From Desulfosarcina ovata subsp. ovata (GTDB taxonomy: Bacteria; Desulfobacterota; Desulfobacteria; Desulfobacterales; Desulfosarcinaceae): DNA of 64,000 bases. The notes below the pieces were generated by a model. The model was not told where the DNA came from. It was given only the letters and a program-made list of their open reading frames with translations, and made no database searches. Both the position numbers and the translations under genes were made by a program. This document shows positions 17,933 through 31,100 of the stretch, piece by piece (within the stretch, counting starts at the first letter, position 1; every line of letters begins with the position of its first letter). The stretch lies in contig NZ_AP021879.1 in assembly GCF_009689005.1 (NCBI RefSeq), positions 5,613,724-5,677,723 on the forward strand, in the 5' to 3' direction.

Positions 17933-18365
17933 AACATCGATTTCGTGAGGGACAATCCTGAGGCCTGCCATTCCCACATGAGAAGTAAATGGATTCCCAT
18001 ACGGAGCGGATAGCATGTACGGATAAGATCGATCCTGTTTTGCATAATCGGTGAGAGAGCTCGCTGAGGGACGTTGAGGCAAAGTGACCTCGTGAGGGAC
18101 AATCAATGAGCCTCTCTTCCGAACTTCAGAATCTGGATAAGGAATGATTGGTGGATCCGCTCGTTCGGATCATGCCGGATAAACGTAACGATCAGATCGA
18201 AAGTTCGCCGATGGAAGAGAATACCTCACCACCTTCTTAAAAAACGATAGGAGACGTGCGCACTTTGATTTTGAGGATCTTTAACTGCTTGATTTTAAAT
18301 GGTTAAAAAATCTGTTGACATAAGGAATATAGAATGTCCCTATTATTCCCCCTATTATTCCCCCA
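17933..18365. other. Non-coding stretch after the interrupted IS110
   Basis: No gene is recognised. CGTGAGGGACAATC occurs twice, near 17945 and 18092. From about 18330 the sequence repeats a TCCCTATTATTCCCCC-like motif that often borders the RAYT relics here. Confidence 0.4.
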
Positions 18366-18567
18366 GTAGCAAAAGAGCCCCCGGCATCCGCAGGTTTTTT
18401 AGGGCGCCCCTTTTGGAAGATCTCTTCCTTATCGATCCCAAATATCTCGGCGACCCTTTCGGCAACACGGTTTATTTCGTAGCCATGCCGTTTGAGTTCA
18501 TAGCGCCGTTCAAGATGATCACGTGATGCAAAATACCGGGAGCGTCTAATCGGGTTGACCGTGGCAT
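18366..18567 (-). pseudogene. RAYT-like transposase relic beside the immunity gene
   Basis: ATG 18567 begins MPRSTRLDAPGILHHVII. An internal deletion then joins directly to the C-terminal part LERRYELKRHGYEINRVAER, VAEIFGIDKEEIF and KGRPKKPADA. About 200 bases remain of a gene that is normally several times longer. It is closest to relic 1 at 4857-5468 but carries a larger deletion. Confidence 0.85.
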
Positions 18568-18801
18568 GGTACCTTTCATCGCAAATGTTGAGAGGTAAAT
18601 CAATTTGATTAAATAATGAGATAATGTCCCTATTCCCCCCTGCTTTTGACTTGATCTCTCACCAATTAAGCATCTATCTATCTTGGTTCAACCCCTTTTT
18701 ATTTTCCCTTTTTCACCAAATAAATTCTGAATAAAAAATAAAATGAAATGAAAGAAATGATGGTAAATAATGAATGATAAAGAACTAATCCTTTGAAAAG
18801 T
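18514..18801. repeat. Direct repeat R2 (uninterrupted copy)
   Basis: R2 matches 5414-5666 plus 7271-7304. It covers the RAYT N terminus, a spacer and the last 33 codons of the immunity candidate at 18699. It contains a single TAATGAAT where R1 carries the 1604-bp IS, so it serves as the empty site. R1 and R2 lie about 13 kb apart in the same orientation. Confidence 0.85.
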
Positions 18802-19082
18802 AAAATGGTTTTTTGGTCTGGATTTAGTAGCCTACTATTAGATAGCCCCCAAATTGTATATCCAACCAAGTCTCCAATATTCATACCGAAAAACATTAAA
18901 ATGAATGAACGAAAGAATTCTTTCCTTTTAGAAAATAAAAGGGCTGACAAATTAAGAATTAATAATGAGATTGGAATGATAAACAAATCAACATTTATAG
19001 TAAGGGATCCATATCTGCCATCTGGAATAAAAGTCTTTATTATTATTGGAATTATAAAATTAAGAATAAGAACTTTATTCAT
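18699..19082 (-). CDS. Four-helix membrane protein, candidate immunity for the giant Rhs toxin
   Basis: This 127-residue protein has about four hydrophobic segments (LILNFIIPIIIKTFI, LFIIPISLLILNLSALLF, FILMFFGMNIGDLVGYTIWG, HSLFTIISFISFYFLFRIYL) and a basic end. I know no homologous family. It starts 25 bases after the stop of the giant rhs gene on the same strand, which is the standard position for an immunity gene, and it is AT-rich like the toxin tip. A membrane location suggests protection against a toxin acting in the envelope. Its last codons are duplicated as a decayed relic in R1. Confidence 0.65.
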   Translation of the reverse strand: MNKVLILNFIIPIIIKTFIPDGRYGSLTINVDLFIIPISLLILNLSALLFSKRKEFFRSFILMFFGMNIGDLVGYTIWGLSNSRLLNPDQKTILLFKGLVLYHSLFTIISFISFYFLFRIYLVKKGK

Positions 19083-19107
19083 AGTTAGCCATCCCTATTA
19101 AGTCCTA

Positions 19108-22100
19108 TTAAGGATAATATCTTCTTAAGGCATTCCATAAATCTCGCGGGGCATTGTGCCATGGAAGGTTTTCTTTAAATTCGCTCTTATTGTATGGAGA
19201 GGTGTTTCCTGCTTCAAGAATATCGAGCGTTAAATCCGAGCAATGAGATCTACTACTACTGAGTTCTGTATTTAAAAATGGCATAAAACTGTATGGCGTA
19301 TTAAGCTGAGATATACCATACTTTATCATTGAAAAATCATCTTTGGTCGTGGTCTGCAATTCCACATAATCATCATATTTACCAGCAATAAGCGCAAATG
19401 CGAGTAATTCTCCTTTGTTGTTAAAATAATGATAAGATGTCGGCATATATCCATAACCATCTTTGCTGAAATAATGCCATCCACCACTCTGTGGATCTGA
19501 AACAGCAGATGCGATATGTCCATAACCTCCTGCTGCCTGCTCCTGAAACAAGACAATTGCATTAAGACCAAATGGGTCGATTAAATTGACTGGATTATTT
19601 GATGTATATGCAAAGATATTGATCCCACCCTCAAGCCCAATAGGATCAGCCGTAAGGTAGCGCCCGGTAGCCGGATCATAATACCGGTGGTAGTTATAGT
19701 GCAGGCCAGTCTCGGCATCATAGTACTGGCCCGGAAACCGCAGATTGTTCTCAACAACTTCAGTATCTATTGAGGCTTGCCCGAATGATGAATAGGTAGC
19801 CCTCCAAACCACCGCCCCGGAGACCGAAGTCATCTTTTGCGGCATTCCCAAATGATCGTTGTGGTAATAGTAATACTCGGTGCCGATCTTCATGAACAAC
19901 GGATCGGTGCTCCAGGTGGAACCGGGCTTCCAGCCGTAGGTCTTGATCACGGTACCTGTGGCATCGTACTCGCCCTCCAGCCCTTCGTCGCTGTAATGGA
20001 AGCAGGTCCGGGTGCCACCGACATCTTTCCACAGGCGCCGGCCGAAGGGATCGTAGTAGTAGCTGGCGATCACATTGCCCGAGCCGTCCTCCACACGCTC
20101 CAGGCGATCCTCCAGGTTGTAAAAGAACTTGGTTACCACCCCACCAGCATTTTTCTCGATCATGTTACCGTTAAGGTCGTAATCAAAGGTCACATCGTCA
20201 TAACCGGTCAATTCGTTGTTCTCGTTGTAGCCCCACTCAGTCGAGGTATCGGCGGAGGTCAAACGGTTGCCCACACCGTCGTAGGTGAAGGCCTCGTCAT
20301 CCCGGACCGGGTTGACCACATCGATCAGGCGGTACAGGGCATCGTAACCATATTCATAATCGCCGTGTTCGGTGGCCTTGGCGGTGATGTTGTCCATATT
20401 GTCATAGGTATAGGCATACTTCAACACCGGATTGGCCGCCGGATCGGTGGTGGTGATCTGCTCGAGGCGCAGCAACTCGTCGTAGTCGAGATCAATGGTG
20501 CCACCGCCGGGCAGGAGCATGTCCGCCGGCCGGGTCCAGTGGTAGCCGCTCACGGTGACATAGCCCGCATTCGGGATCTGCACGGCGGCCAGCTGGTTGT
20601 TGGCGTCGTACAGGTAGCCGTAGGTGACGGCATCGGGCCCGGTATAGGTCTCCTTCAGGCCGTTGTCGTAGTAGGTGTAGGCGTTTTGCAGGCTGAACGC
20701 ACCGTAATCCAGTCTCTCACCGGTCTTGCGGTACAGGGTGTCATAGGCGTAAACCGCCAAGGTGGTGCCATCGTCGTAGCCGGTCAGGTTGCCCACCTTG
20801 TCATAGGAGAAGGTTACCGTCTTGGTCGGCTCAACGTCACTGGAGGCCGCATAATAGCGGATCTCCTCCAAACGGCCGGCATCGTCATAGGCGTACTCGG
20901 CCTTCTGGTTCTTGGCGTCGATCTTCTCGATCAGGTTGCCGGCGGCATCATAGTCGTAGCGGGTCTCCCCACCCAGCGGCCTGATCTCCCTGATCAGCCG
21001 GTTGGCCGCATCGTATTCGAACCGCGTGGTCTGATTCTCGGCATCGGTCAGTCTGATCAGGTTGTCCCGGTCGTCGTAGGTGTAGGCGGTCTCTCCGCTG
21101 GCCGGATCGGTTACTTTGATCAGCCGGTTCAGGGCGTCGTAGGCGTAGTAGGTGGTGCGCCCCGCCTTGTCCGTGCGCGAGACCAGGTTGCCGGCTTCGT
21201 CGTAGGTGAACCGGGTCGCGTACTCGGTCGAGGCGTCCTTGTGAACCGTCTCGACGGTCTTTCGATTACGCCGATCATAGGTATAACTGGTCTCGAAGGT
21301 GGGATAGATCGTGTGTGACGGCAGGCTGCCCGTGGCGCCGGAACAGCTGGCGCAGCCGGTGCTCGTCGCATCGTCGTAAGTCATGTCGATCTCGTCCCCG
21401 TGGCCGTCGATGGTCGCGGTGAGGCGGCCTTCGTTGTCGTACTCGTAGAGCAGAACCTTGCCCTCGGCATCGGTCTGTTGGATCAGTTTATCGTTGGCGT
21501 TATAGGCGAACTTGCTGGCATGCCCCTCGTGATCCACCGCGCGGACCAGGTTATCGTGGTTGTCATAGGTATAGGTGGTCTCCCGCCCTTCGGCATCCAC
21601 GGTGCGGATGCGGTTGCCCACATCATCATAAAAATGCTCGGTGACGTTTCCCAGGGGATCGGTCACAGTCTTGAGATTTCCTTTGACGTTGTAAGTGTAG
21701 GCCCACGTCTTGCCCCGGGCGCCGATCTTCTCCAGCACGTTACCCATGATGTCATGGCTGGTGAATCGGGTCACGCCATTCTCCGGATCGGTCACGGAGG
21801 TGAGATTGCCCCATTCGTCGTAGGTCATCACCGTTTGGGATAGGGCCGTATTGCCGTCGGCCAGGCGGGTGATGGTCAGCAGGTTTCCGTCGTCGTCGTA
21901 TGTGTACTCGGTAATCCGTTCATCGTCCGTATCGGACGCCTCGATCTTACGTTCCAGCAGGTTGGCGTCGTTGTACTCGAACCGCGTGATGTTGCCCAAC
22001 TCGTCCACCTTGCGAGAAATACGCTTGATGTCGGTGAGATATTCGTTCTCCACCACCGATCCATCCGGATAGACGATTTCAACCAGGTTGTTCCACTCGT

Positions 22101-25100
22101 CGTAGGTGTAGCGGGTGGTGCGGTCGTTTTCGTCGGCCACCGAATATTGGCGACCGTCCTTGGTAATTTGCTTGACCGTCCGTCCGTTGATGTCCACCCG
22201 GCGGGTTAATCCGCTCGCATCGTACCAGACCTCCTTGACCATGCCCGACGGGTAGCCGATGGAGACGTAGTATTGCTTCTTGGTCTTGTCGTAATCGTAG
22301 CTGAAGGTCTTTTCGATGGTGTCGTCGGCATAGACCCTGAGGTCGCCGTTCTCATCGTAGGCCAGCCGGATCATCCGGCCTTCGGGATCCTCGATGCTGC
22401 TCAGGGCACTGGAGAAGTGGGTCTTGATCTCCACCAGTCGATCGCTTGGCGGGCAAGTGGATCCGCTGGTCAGCGTGTTATCGGAAGCGCTGTACACGTG
22501 ATAGACGCCGACGGTTTGCATATTCCCGCCGGTGATCGTCCGGCTGATCTCCGTATAGGTGTATCGGGTATCGTCGCCCAGGACATCCGTTACCCGGGCC
22601 AGACGATCATTTTCGTCGTAGTGATACTGCACCCGCCGGCAGTCCGGATCGTCGGCGTCCGCATGATCCTGCACGGCGACCAGACGCTGGTTCTCATCGT
22701 ATTCGCACCAGATCACCTGTCGGTCGTACCGATCGGTGATTCCCGCCAGGCGGCCGTTGTTGTCATCATCGTAGATCGGCAGGGCCAGGGTGCCGCTGCG
22801 GTTGCCAATGGCGATCACCCGCCCGTTGACATCATATTTGACCGTCTTGCCGCTGCTGCTTGTCCAGCTGTAACCGTCTCCGCTCTCATTTTCGGTAATC
22901 GTGTTTTCGTCCTCGTCAACGAAGACATTGTTGTATTTAACGAGGCTCGGAGACCCATTCAGTGAACCGTCGGGATTCGTCTCCACTTTCACGGCATAAC
23001 TGCCTGCCGGGCGCTTATAGACGGTACCGTTGCGGATGACGGCGGTTACGATGCAGAAGGTGTATTCTTTACCCTGGTATTCATATTCGTAGGAATAATA
23101 ATATTGCTGAATGCCCATGGTCCCATCGGCGCCATTGATGCCGAAGGGTTCCATCACCCATTGGTAATCCTGGTAGACTCTTGAAAGATCCAGCACGCCG
23201 CCGGGGACCTTCACCGACAAATCAGTGTCCTCACGGGTATAGCGCCGCAGCACGCTGTTGACCGATGAGCCCACCGGTTCCATCACGTCTTTGCAGGTGA
23301 CCATCTGGCTGCACGGCTCACACCAGCACTCCCGGCGGCTCTCCACGTCGGGAAAACACCCGGGGCCGGCTTCGATCGAGGTTGCCTCGGGCGTGTACCC
23401 TGAAGTACTGCCTTCGCCGGTGCTGTAGTTATAGGTTCCCGAGTAACCGCCACTGCCACTGCCGCTGCCGCCGTAACTGGCGGAACAATCTCCATATGAA
23501 TAAGTGGCGCAGAAGCCGGTCTCGGATTCATTGGCTTTTCCGTTGGAACAGATAAAAATATACTCGATTCTGCCGCAGGCCGTATACGCCCTGCAATTGT
23601 CATCGCCGCCACCGCTGCCGTCCTCCGTTGCCACCAGCGGCTTGACGCAGGTCACCCGGATGGGGATGACCACCTGCTGCTTGGCATCGATGCTCTCCGG
23701 AATGGCCGAGAGGGTTTCGTAGGTGAAGTTGGCATCACTGGCGGGCAAGGTAAAGTTGACCTCGTCGGCCCGGATCAGGCCGTGGTTGGTCAGGGTGATT
23801 TCGGTATTGAACACATCTCCAGCCTGCATGTCCGGCAGGGCGATGGAGGTGGGACTGACCACCACCACGGCGGCCGGCACATCGGTCTCGTAGGTGGCGG
23901 TGAGCACGATCTCGTACTTGTCCTCGATGGTAGTCTCGGTGACCGACCACTCGACGGTGACCAGGTTGTACTCCAAAAAAACGTCCTCGGTGGTGGTGAT
24001 CCCCGGTTTGACCCAGACGCGGCCGGTGTAGGCCTGGTGGTTGTCCGAACTAATCCTGGCCTGGTAGCGGCCGGCGACCAGATCCGTAAATTCGGCCTCA
24101 CCGATGGAATCGGTAGTGGCGCTGTAGCTTTGGGTGGTCACCGCCTCGTTCTGCAGGACCACCTTGACTCCGGCCAGGCCCTGGACCACCTCCAGGTTGT
24201 CGTCCAGGGTGCCGGTGTAAATATCCGACACCTTGAAAAGCACGTTGCCTATGCCGCTCTGGGTTACCGCGGCATAGAGGTTGATATCGGTCTGGGGATA
24301 GTTGTCGCTGCTCACTCGCAAAAGGAAATGATGATTGCCCTCCGCCGTTTCCTCTTCCGGGGCGAAGGTGATGCTGACCTCCCGGGTGTCACCCACGGCG
24401 AGATCGCCGGCGTTACCGTCGACGTTGAGGGCGATCCAGTCCGGAGCCACGGAGCCGTCGCCGGACAATAGCTTCAGGGTAACGCCGGTCATGGCGGTGA
24501 GGCCCTTGTTCGACAGGGCCACGGTCTCGGTGACGGTTTTCTCGCGTGCCATGCCGGTCTCGATATGGTCGGGCGTGAAGTAGAGCACCGGACTGGCCTC
24601 GGAGAAGGCCGCGTTAACCGTCAGGATGCCCCACTGGGGGTTCTCGTCGCTGGCCACGCGCAGGACTATGGAAAGGGTCGTATCGGCGGTGTTGTCCGCC
24701 CACAGGCTGAACGGCAGCGCGGCCGTACTGCCGCCGGACAGGGTCTCTAAGGCATTGGGCAGGGTCAGATGAATGCCGTCGACCAAAACACCGCCGGCCT
24801 GGTCTTCGGCCAGGTATTCCAGCCGCAGACCGGTTACTTCGGTGCCGTCGCCGGTGGTGACTTTCAGCGAGATGGACTGCTCGTAATTGTACGGGATGAT
24901 GGCGTTGGCCGTGGTCATGCTCAAGGAGAGCCGGCTGACCACGAACTGGCCGTGGACCGGCTTGTCGGTCAGGCCCGGATGAACCACCCGCACGGTGAAA
25001 ATTCCGGCGGTGGTCGGCGTGTAGGCGTAGCTGAAGCTGCCCTCGCCGTCCGTGTAGACCGTGAACGTGGACTCGAACCCATCAACGGTGATGGTCAGGT

Positions 25101-28100
25101 TCAGGGGCACGTTGTCCAAGGGATCGCCGGTGGCGCGCTCGATGGCCCGGCCCGTGATGACGATGTCCTCGTCTCCGGAGGAGGTTTCCGGAGTGATGGC
25201 GCCCAATTGACCGGTATAAGCGGTCTCCTCCAGGTTGACCGTATGCGTGGTAGAGAGGCCCGACATGCTCACTTCGGTGTCTCGGCCCAGGTGGTAGTGA
25301 ATATTATCGATGACCAGCCGCACGGTGACATCGTCCGGTGCCGTGGCGGGCACGTCGATGGTCGTGGCCGATGCGGTGAAGATCTCGCCGGCACCGATAC
25401 GGGCCACGCTGCGCTTGTCGGCCAGGGTGATCACGCTATCGCCCACGGCCTGGCGGAAGGCCTTGGCAGTAATCACGTTTTCGTCCTCGTCGAGCAGGGT
25501 GAAGGCGATCTCGTCGGAGTCGCTGTTGCCCGAATTTCTCGCGGCAACGATTTCGATCTCCTCGTCGCCGGTATTTTCCAGGGTGAACCACACCGTGCCG
25601 GTGCCGCCCCGGGTGAAGCTGTCGTTGGCGATCTGCAATACCAGCATGCCGTCGGCCACGCTCACCTGGTCGTTGCGGACGATGCGCACGCTCTCGTTGG
25701 CTTCCGGGGTGATCGCGATGGTGGTGGTCACGTCGGCCGGGTCGGTGAGATCGGCGTAGCCGCCCACGACCACATCCACGCTGGCCTGCCCGCCCGCGGA
25801 AAGGCTGAAGCTGTCCGAGGTGTGGGTGATGCCGCCCAGTTCCACCTGCAGCCGGATACTGTCCACAGCGCTGTCTGAGCTGTTTTTCACGGTATATGTC
25901 AACCGGTTCATCAGGCCCCGGCGCACCACGGCATCATCGGCCAGGGAGGCCTCGATCACCGGCAGGGTGATGCTGCGGCCCAGGCTGGACACCCCTTCGC
26001 CGTCCACGGCCACCACGGTGTACCGGCGCTGGTCTTCGGACCAGCCGATGTCGGTATAGCTCTGATCCGTAATCAGGCCGTCGCCCAGCTGCACGCCGTC
26101 ATCACTGTCGCCCAGGTAGAGATAATAGCCGGCGACGGTGCTGCCCGAATGGGTCCAGGAGACCACCGGCGAGTCGCTTTCACTTTGCACCACGGCAAGG
26201 GATGAGACCGGCAACAGATCGAAGTTGAGATAGCTTGACGTCGCCGGCGGTGATTGGTTGCCGGCCGCGTCCACGGCCGTGACCGTGTAGCAGTGGTCGT
26301 CATCGCTGGGATCGGGATCCACCACCAGGGTCGCATCGATCCCCTCGGCCAGGGGATCGATTCCGTCGACACTGGTAATCTCGCTGGCCGATGCCCGGTA
26401 GAGTCTGTAGGTGATTGGCTCGGTGTAGGCCGGCGCGTTCCAGGTGGCTTTGATACCGTTGGCCACCAGTTCCAGGGCGAAATCCGTGGGCGCGCCTGGC
26501 GCCACGGAATCGGCGCTGACGGTGACCGTGTCGCTCTGGCCGCTCTCGGCCTCCTGGCTGTTTTCGGAGCGGATGCTGGTGACGGCATAGGTGTAGTCGC
26601 CGTCGGCCTCGGTGGCATCCTCGTATTCGATCAGGCTGCCGGCGTCCAGGCGGGTGAGAACGGTCAACTCGGTTTCATCGGGTCCCTGGCGGTAAACCTG
26701 GTAGGCCACGGCCTCGTCCACCGGGTTCCAGGCGAGCTGCACCTTTCCTCCGGGAAGCGCCGTGCCGGTCAAGCCGTCGGGCGCGTCCAGGGGCGGCAGG
26801 TCGCCCTGATAAACCTGAAACCGGTTATCTGCATCGATGTCGCTGCCGGCGTTGTCCAGATCGTCTACGGCACTGAAGGTCAGGGAGAGGGATTCGGCAT
26901 CGGCCGCCCCGGCATCCGCTGGCAGGGTGAAAACCGCCTGGAAGGTCTGGGCGTCGCCGTCGGCCGTGGCCAGCTGGGTCAGGCTGTCGACGGGGATGGT
27001 CTCGCGACCTTCACCGGAAAGCAGGTAGCCCACCTCGGGCAGGGTGCCGGCCTTGACCGCCTCGGAGAGCCCCAGCACGGCCGTAACCGTGACCGGATCC
27101 TCCACATCGTTCCGGATGGGGCTTTGGGGGGTTACGGCCAGCCGGCTGACCGACGGGCCGTCGGTATCGATAAGGATGGTACCACCCGCATCGATCTCGG
27201 TGCCGCGGTTGCCCACCGTGTCACGGCCGGAGAAGACCGCCCAGGCACTGCCTCCGGGAGTGGTTTCGGAGATAACGAAAAAGCCGCTGTAGGTGGTGTC
27301 GTCCACCTGGGTCAGGTCCACGGAGATGGGTGTCCCGCCCGAAGGCGTGATGCTGAGAAAAGGCGTTGCCTGAAGCGATTCGCTGACCGTCAGTTCCAGG
27401 TCTACGGTGCCCGGCGCCATGGTGCCGGTATCGGCGTCATAGGCGCCTTCGGGGGAGTAGACGATTGCTGTCGCCCGGGGGGCGATGCTGTCCGCATCGG
27501 CGGACGCCAGGCCGGAAGGTTCGCTCTCATTGCCGGCCGCATCCAGGCTGGTGACCCGGTAATACCAGGTGCCGTCGCTGGCCGGCACGTCATTGTACTT
27601 GTCATTGGCGAGGGTGCCGGTGTTTACCTTTTCGGCCAGGGCCACATCAGAGAATGCGCTATTGCCGCGATAGAGATTGTAGCCGCTGATCACGCCGTCG
27701 GTCGGTTTCTGCCAGGTGATGCGGATCACGCCGCCCGAGCGCGCCTCGGCCGTGATTGCCAATGGTGGACCGGGCAGGGTGGTGTCCACGGTGATTGCCA
27801 CGGCCATGCTCAGGGGGCCTTCGCCGCTGCGGTTGGCCGCGCTGGCCTGGAGGCTGTTCTCCCCCTCGGCCAGCGTCAGGACCATGCTGAAATGGCCCTT
27901 GCCGTCCACCTTGCCGGAAACGCCGGTGGTCAAGGCGTTGTTGTACAGGGTGACCGTGGCATCGGCCTCCGCTTCGCCGGAGACCACCACCTGGGTCTCG
28001 TTGGTGGTGGTGCCGTCGGCCGGGCTGGTGATGGCTGGCGCCTCGGGCGGGGCCAGGGCCACGGTGAAGCCGATGGTCAGTGTCGTTCTGTTGTCCAGGG

Positions 28101-31100
28101 TGTCATAGGCGGTGATGGTCAGTTCGTGGCTGCCGTCGGCCATGTCCGCCGGGTCGAAATAACAAGTGTAGGGCGGCGAATAGTCGGTGCGCAAAAGGTT
28201 TCCATCCAGTGAGAATTCGATACGGCTCACTCCGGACGGATCGTCGGCGTAAAGGGAGAGGGTCACCGGGCCGGTCAGTTCGAAGCCGTCGGCAAAGGCC
28301 ACTGTGCCGGCCAGCAGATCGGTAAGCTCGGGGCCCTCGGTATCTGCCTCGGGAGTAGCACTGATGGCGGTGACGGTCGGATTCTCCCCGTCCGAGGTGT
28401 TCAGCGTGGTGACGGCAAACCAATAGGTCTGGCCGTCGGTCAACCCGGCCACCTTGGCCGATGTGCCGGTGGCGGTACCGACATTATGGGCCCCGCTCAC
28501 GGCATCGATGCTGCTGAACTGCGCGTCGCTGGTGTAGACGCGGTACTGCTTCACATAGACTGACGGCTCGGCCGCGCTCCAGGAGAGCTGTACATAGCCG
28601 CTGAAGGGTTCGCCGGAAAGGCCCGTGGGGTTGGGCAGCCAGGTGACGCCGGAAAGGCTCGCGCCGCTGCTCTCGTTGGGCTCGGCGGCATCGTCAATGG
28701 CAGTGATCCGGAAGGTGTGGGCCTCGGCAGCGGCCAGGCCGGTGAGACTGTGGGAAAGTTGATCGGCCGCCAGGGCGGCGTATTCGGTGGCGTCGTCCAG
28801 GTAGACCCGATAGCCGGCCAGGTCGCCGACGCTGTCCGTTGATGCGGTCCAGGAGAAGGTCAGGCTGTCCGCCTGGGCGTCAACCGTCAGGCCGGTGACG
28901 TTTTCAGGCGCCTGGATGTCTTCCAGTGTGGCCGAAACCGGGGTCACCGCCGTGTTGAGATTGCCCATCTTATCCACGGCCACTACGGTAAACCAGACCG
29001 TGGCGCCCTTGGTCAGGCCGGTGGCCGTGGCCGTGAAGGTGCCGACAGAGACCGTTTGGCGGACGGTCATGCCGGCGACATCGCTGAAGCTCGCGCCTTC
29101 CTGCCAGTAGATGCGGTAGCCGGCGATATCGCCGTGGGCGGCCTCGTCATAACCGGTCCAGTTCAGGGCGGCCGTGGTACCGCTGCCCTGGCCGTTTACC
29201 GTCAGGGTGGTGACCGCATCCGGGGCGACGTCGTCGTACTCGATGACCACACTTACCGCCTCGCTGCTGTTGCCGGCCCGGTCGCTGGCCACGAACGCGA
29301 GGGTGTTCTCGCCGCTGGTGAGCGTAACGGTGGCCTGCCAAGTGGTGGCCGCGGTGTTGTCGACCACCTGGCTGTCGTTCAGGAAAATGGCCGCATAGGA
29401 CTCCTTGGTGCCGCTGACAATCTGGGTGGCGTTGTGGGTGGGCGTGGTCACCGTATCGATGACCGGCGCGTCGGGCGCCACGGTGTCCACGGTAAACGCA
29501 CGGCTCAGGGTGCTGCTGCGGTTGGTGTAATTGTCCTCCAACTGAAGGGAGAGGGCATAACCTCCGTCGACCAACGCGGCCGCCGGGGTGAAGCTCACCG
29601 TGCCGTCGGTAGTAAAATCCCAGGTTCCGGCAATCGTATTGCCGTCGGCATCCTGGAGGCTGCGCGTGCATGCTTCCGTGTTCAAACCGCTGCCCGTTTC
29701 GGTATAGGAAACGCTGACCACCGCCGGTGCCGCGGAGAGAAAACTGTCTGCCGTGGGAAAGGCACTGGTGATGGTCGGCGCCAGGGAGTCGACGTTGATG
29801 GTGACCTGCACCACCTCAGAGTCGTTGCCTGCTGTATCCCGGGACCAAATCTCCAGGCTGTTCTCCCCCTGTTCTAAGTCTAATGTAACCGACCAGTCCC
29901 CGGTGCCCAGGGCGACCTTGAGGGCGCCATTAATATAAATGGCAGTGTCGTCCTCCCGGGTGCCGGTGACTGTGACCGAACTCTTGTTGGAGCGGTTGTT
30001 GTCGCTGTCCACGATCAGGGTGCCGGAGAGGATCTCGGCTTTAATGGTGGGTATTTTGGGCACTTGGCTATCAACGGTAAATGAGAAAATGTAGATTGCG
30101 CTGTTTTCTGCTATGTCAACTGCAGTGACCGAAACTTGGTAAGTGCCATCCGGAAAGAAGGATTCGGTAGGAGTAAAAACAAAAACATCATCACTTTCTG
30201 TAACGGTACCGTCAACAGTTTGACTACCATTGGCTTTAACTGTGAATGCGTCAATGACAGCCACGTTATCAACCGTGCCTCCGTATTGATCGATGAGGCT
30301 AACGCTAATTTTATCTACGTAATTATTGGACGAATAGTTGGCAGGGTTCGCCTGAGTCAAAACAGGCGGTGTCGTGTCATAAATCCTTGATAGACTTAGA
30401 AAAGAATTGTTATTGGTTTCATCTTGTTCTTCTATTTGCCCATCACAATCAACTATAACTTCAACTGTGTGCTCACCTACTTCGGAAATCCAAGCCTGGT
30501 GAATTAGTATAGAATTATTGACCTTAATATTTTGATCTATTGTTTGGGTACCGATGCTTTCGCCATCAATTAAAAAATCAACCACAAATGGCCATTCACT
30601 CTGGCTTGTGCCTTCGTTTAAAATTATAGCTGTAAATGTAACAGATTGGCCTGCTTCAGAAGGTATTTCAGAAGACACTGAAAAATCAGTTATGCTAAAT
30701 TCAGGAAGCAATATTGGTGTAGGATTGGCCCAACAAAAATTGTCTATGGCTGAGGTATCAGCTCCACTTCCTAAATAAATTTCAATTCGATGAATCCCTG
30801 TATCGTTGAACACTACTTGCTTTCTTGTTGCTCCGCCCTCGTTAACGTTAACGCTTTTCAATATGTTTCCAGCTACATCATATGCTACCAATGAAGCCCC
30901 GGTATCTTCGGCGTCAATTACGTAACAAGAAAAATAATTTGTTTCAGCCGGGCCAGAAGTTTCAGGATCAACAAATATCAATTCAAGACGGCCATTTTCT
31001 GTTGGAGACGTATTGGGATCACCAAAAACCTTATCGCCGCTGACAGGGACAAATTTTTCAGGGAATGCGTTTGTAATCTGTAAATCACCGTCAGTGACAT

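Noticed and set aside
26254..28212. Long plus-strand frame (652 codons) and several others opposite the giant rhs gene
   Set aside because: They lie antisense to well-supported Rhs domains, have low-complexity Gly/Val/Arg composition and match no family.
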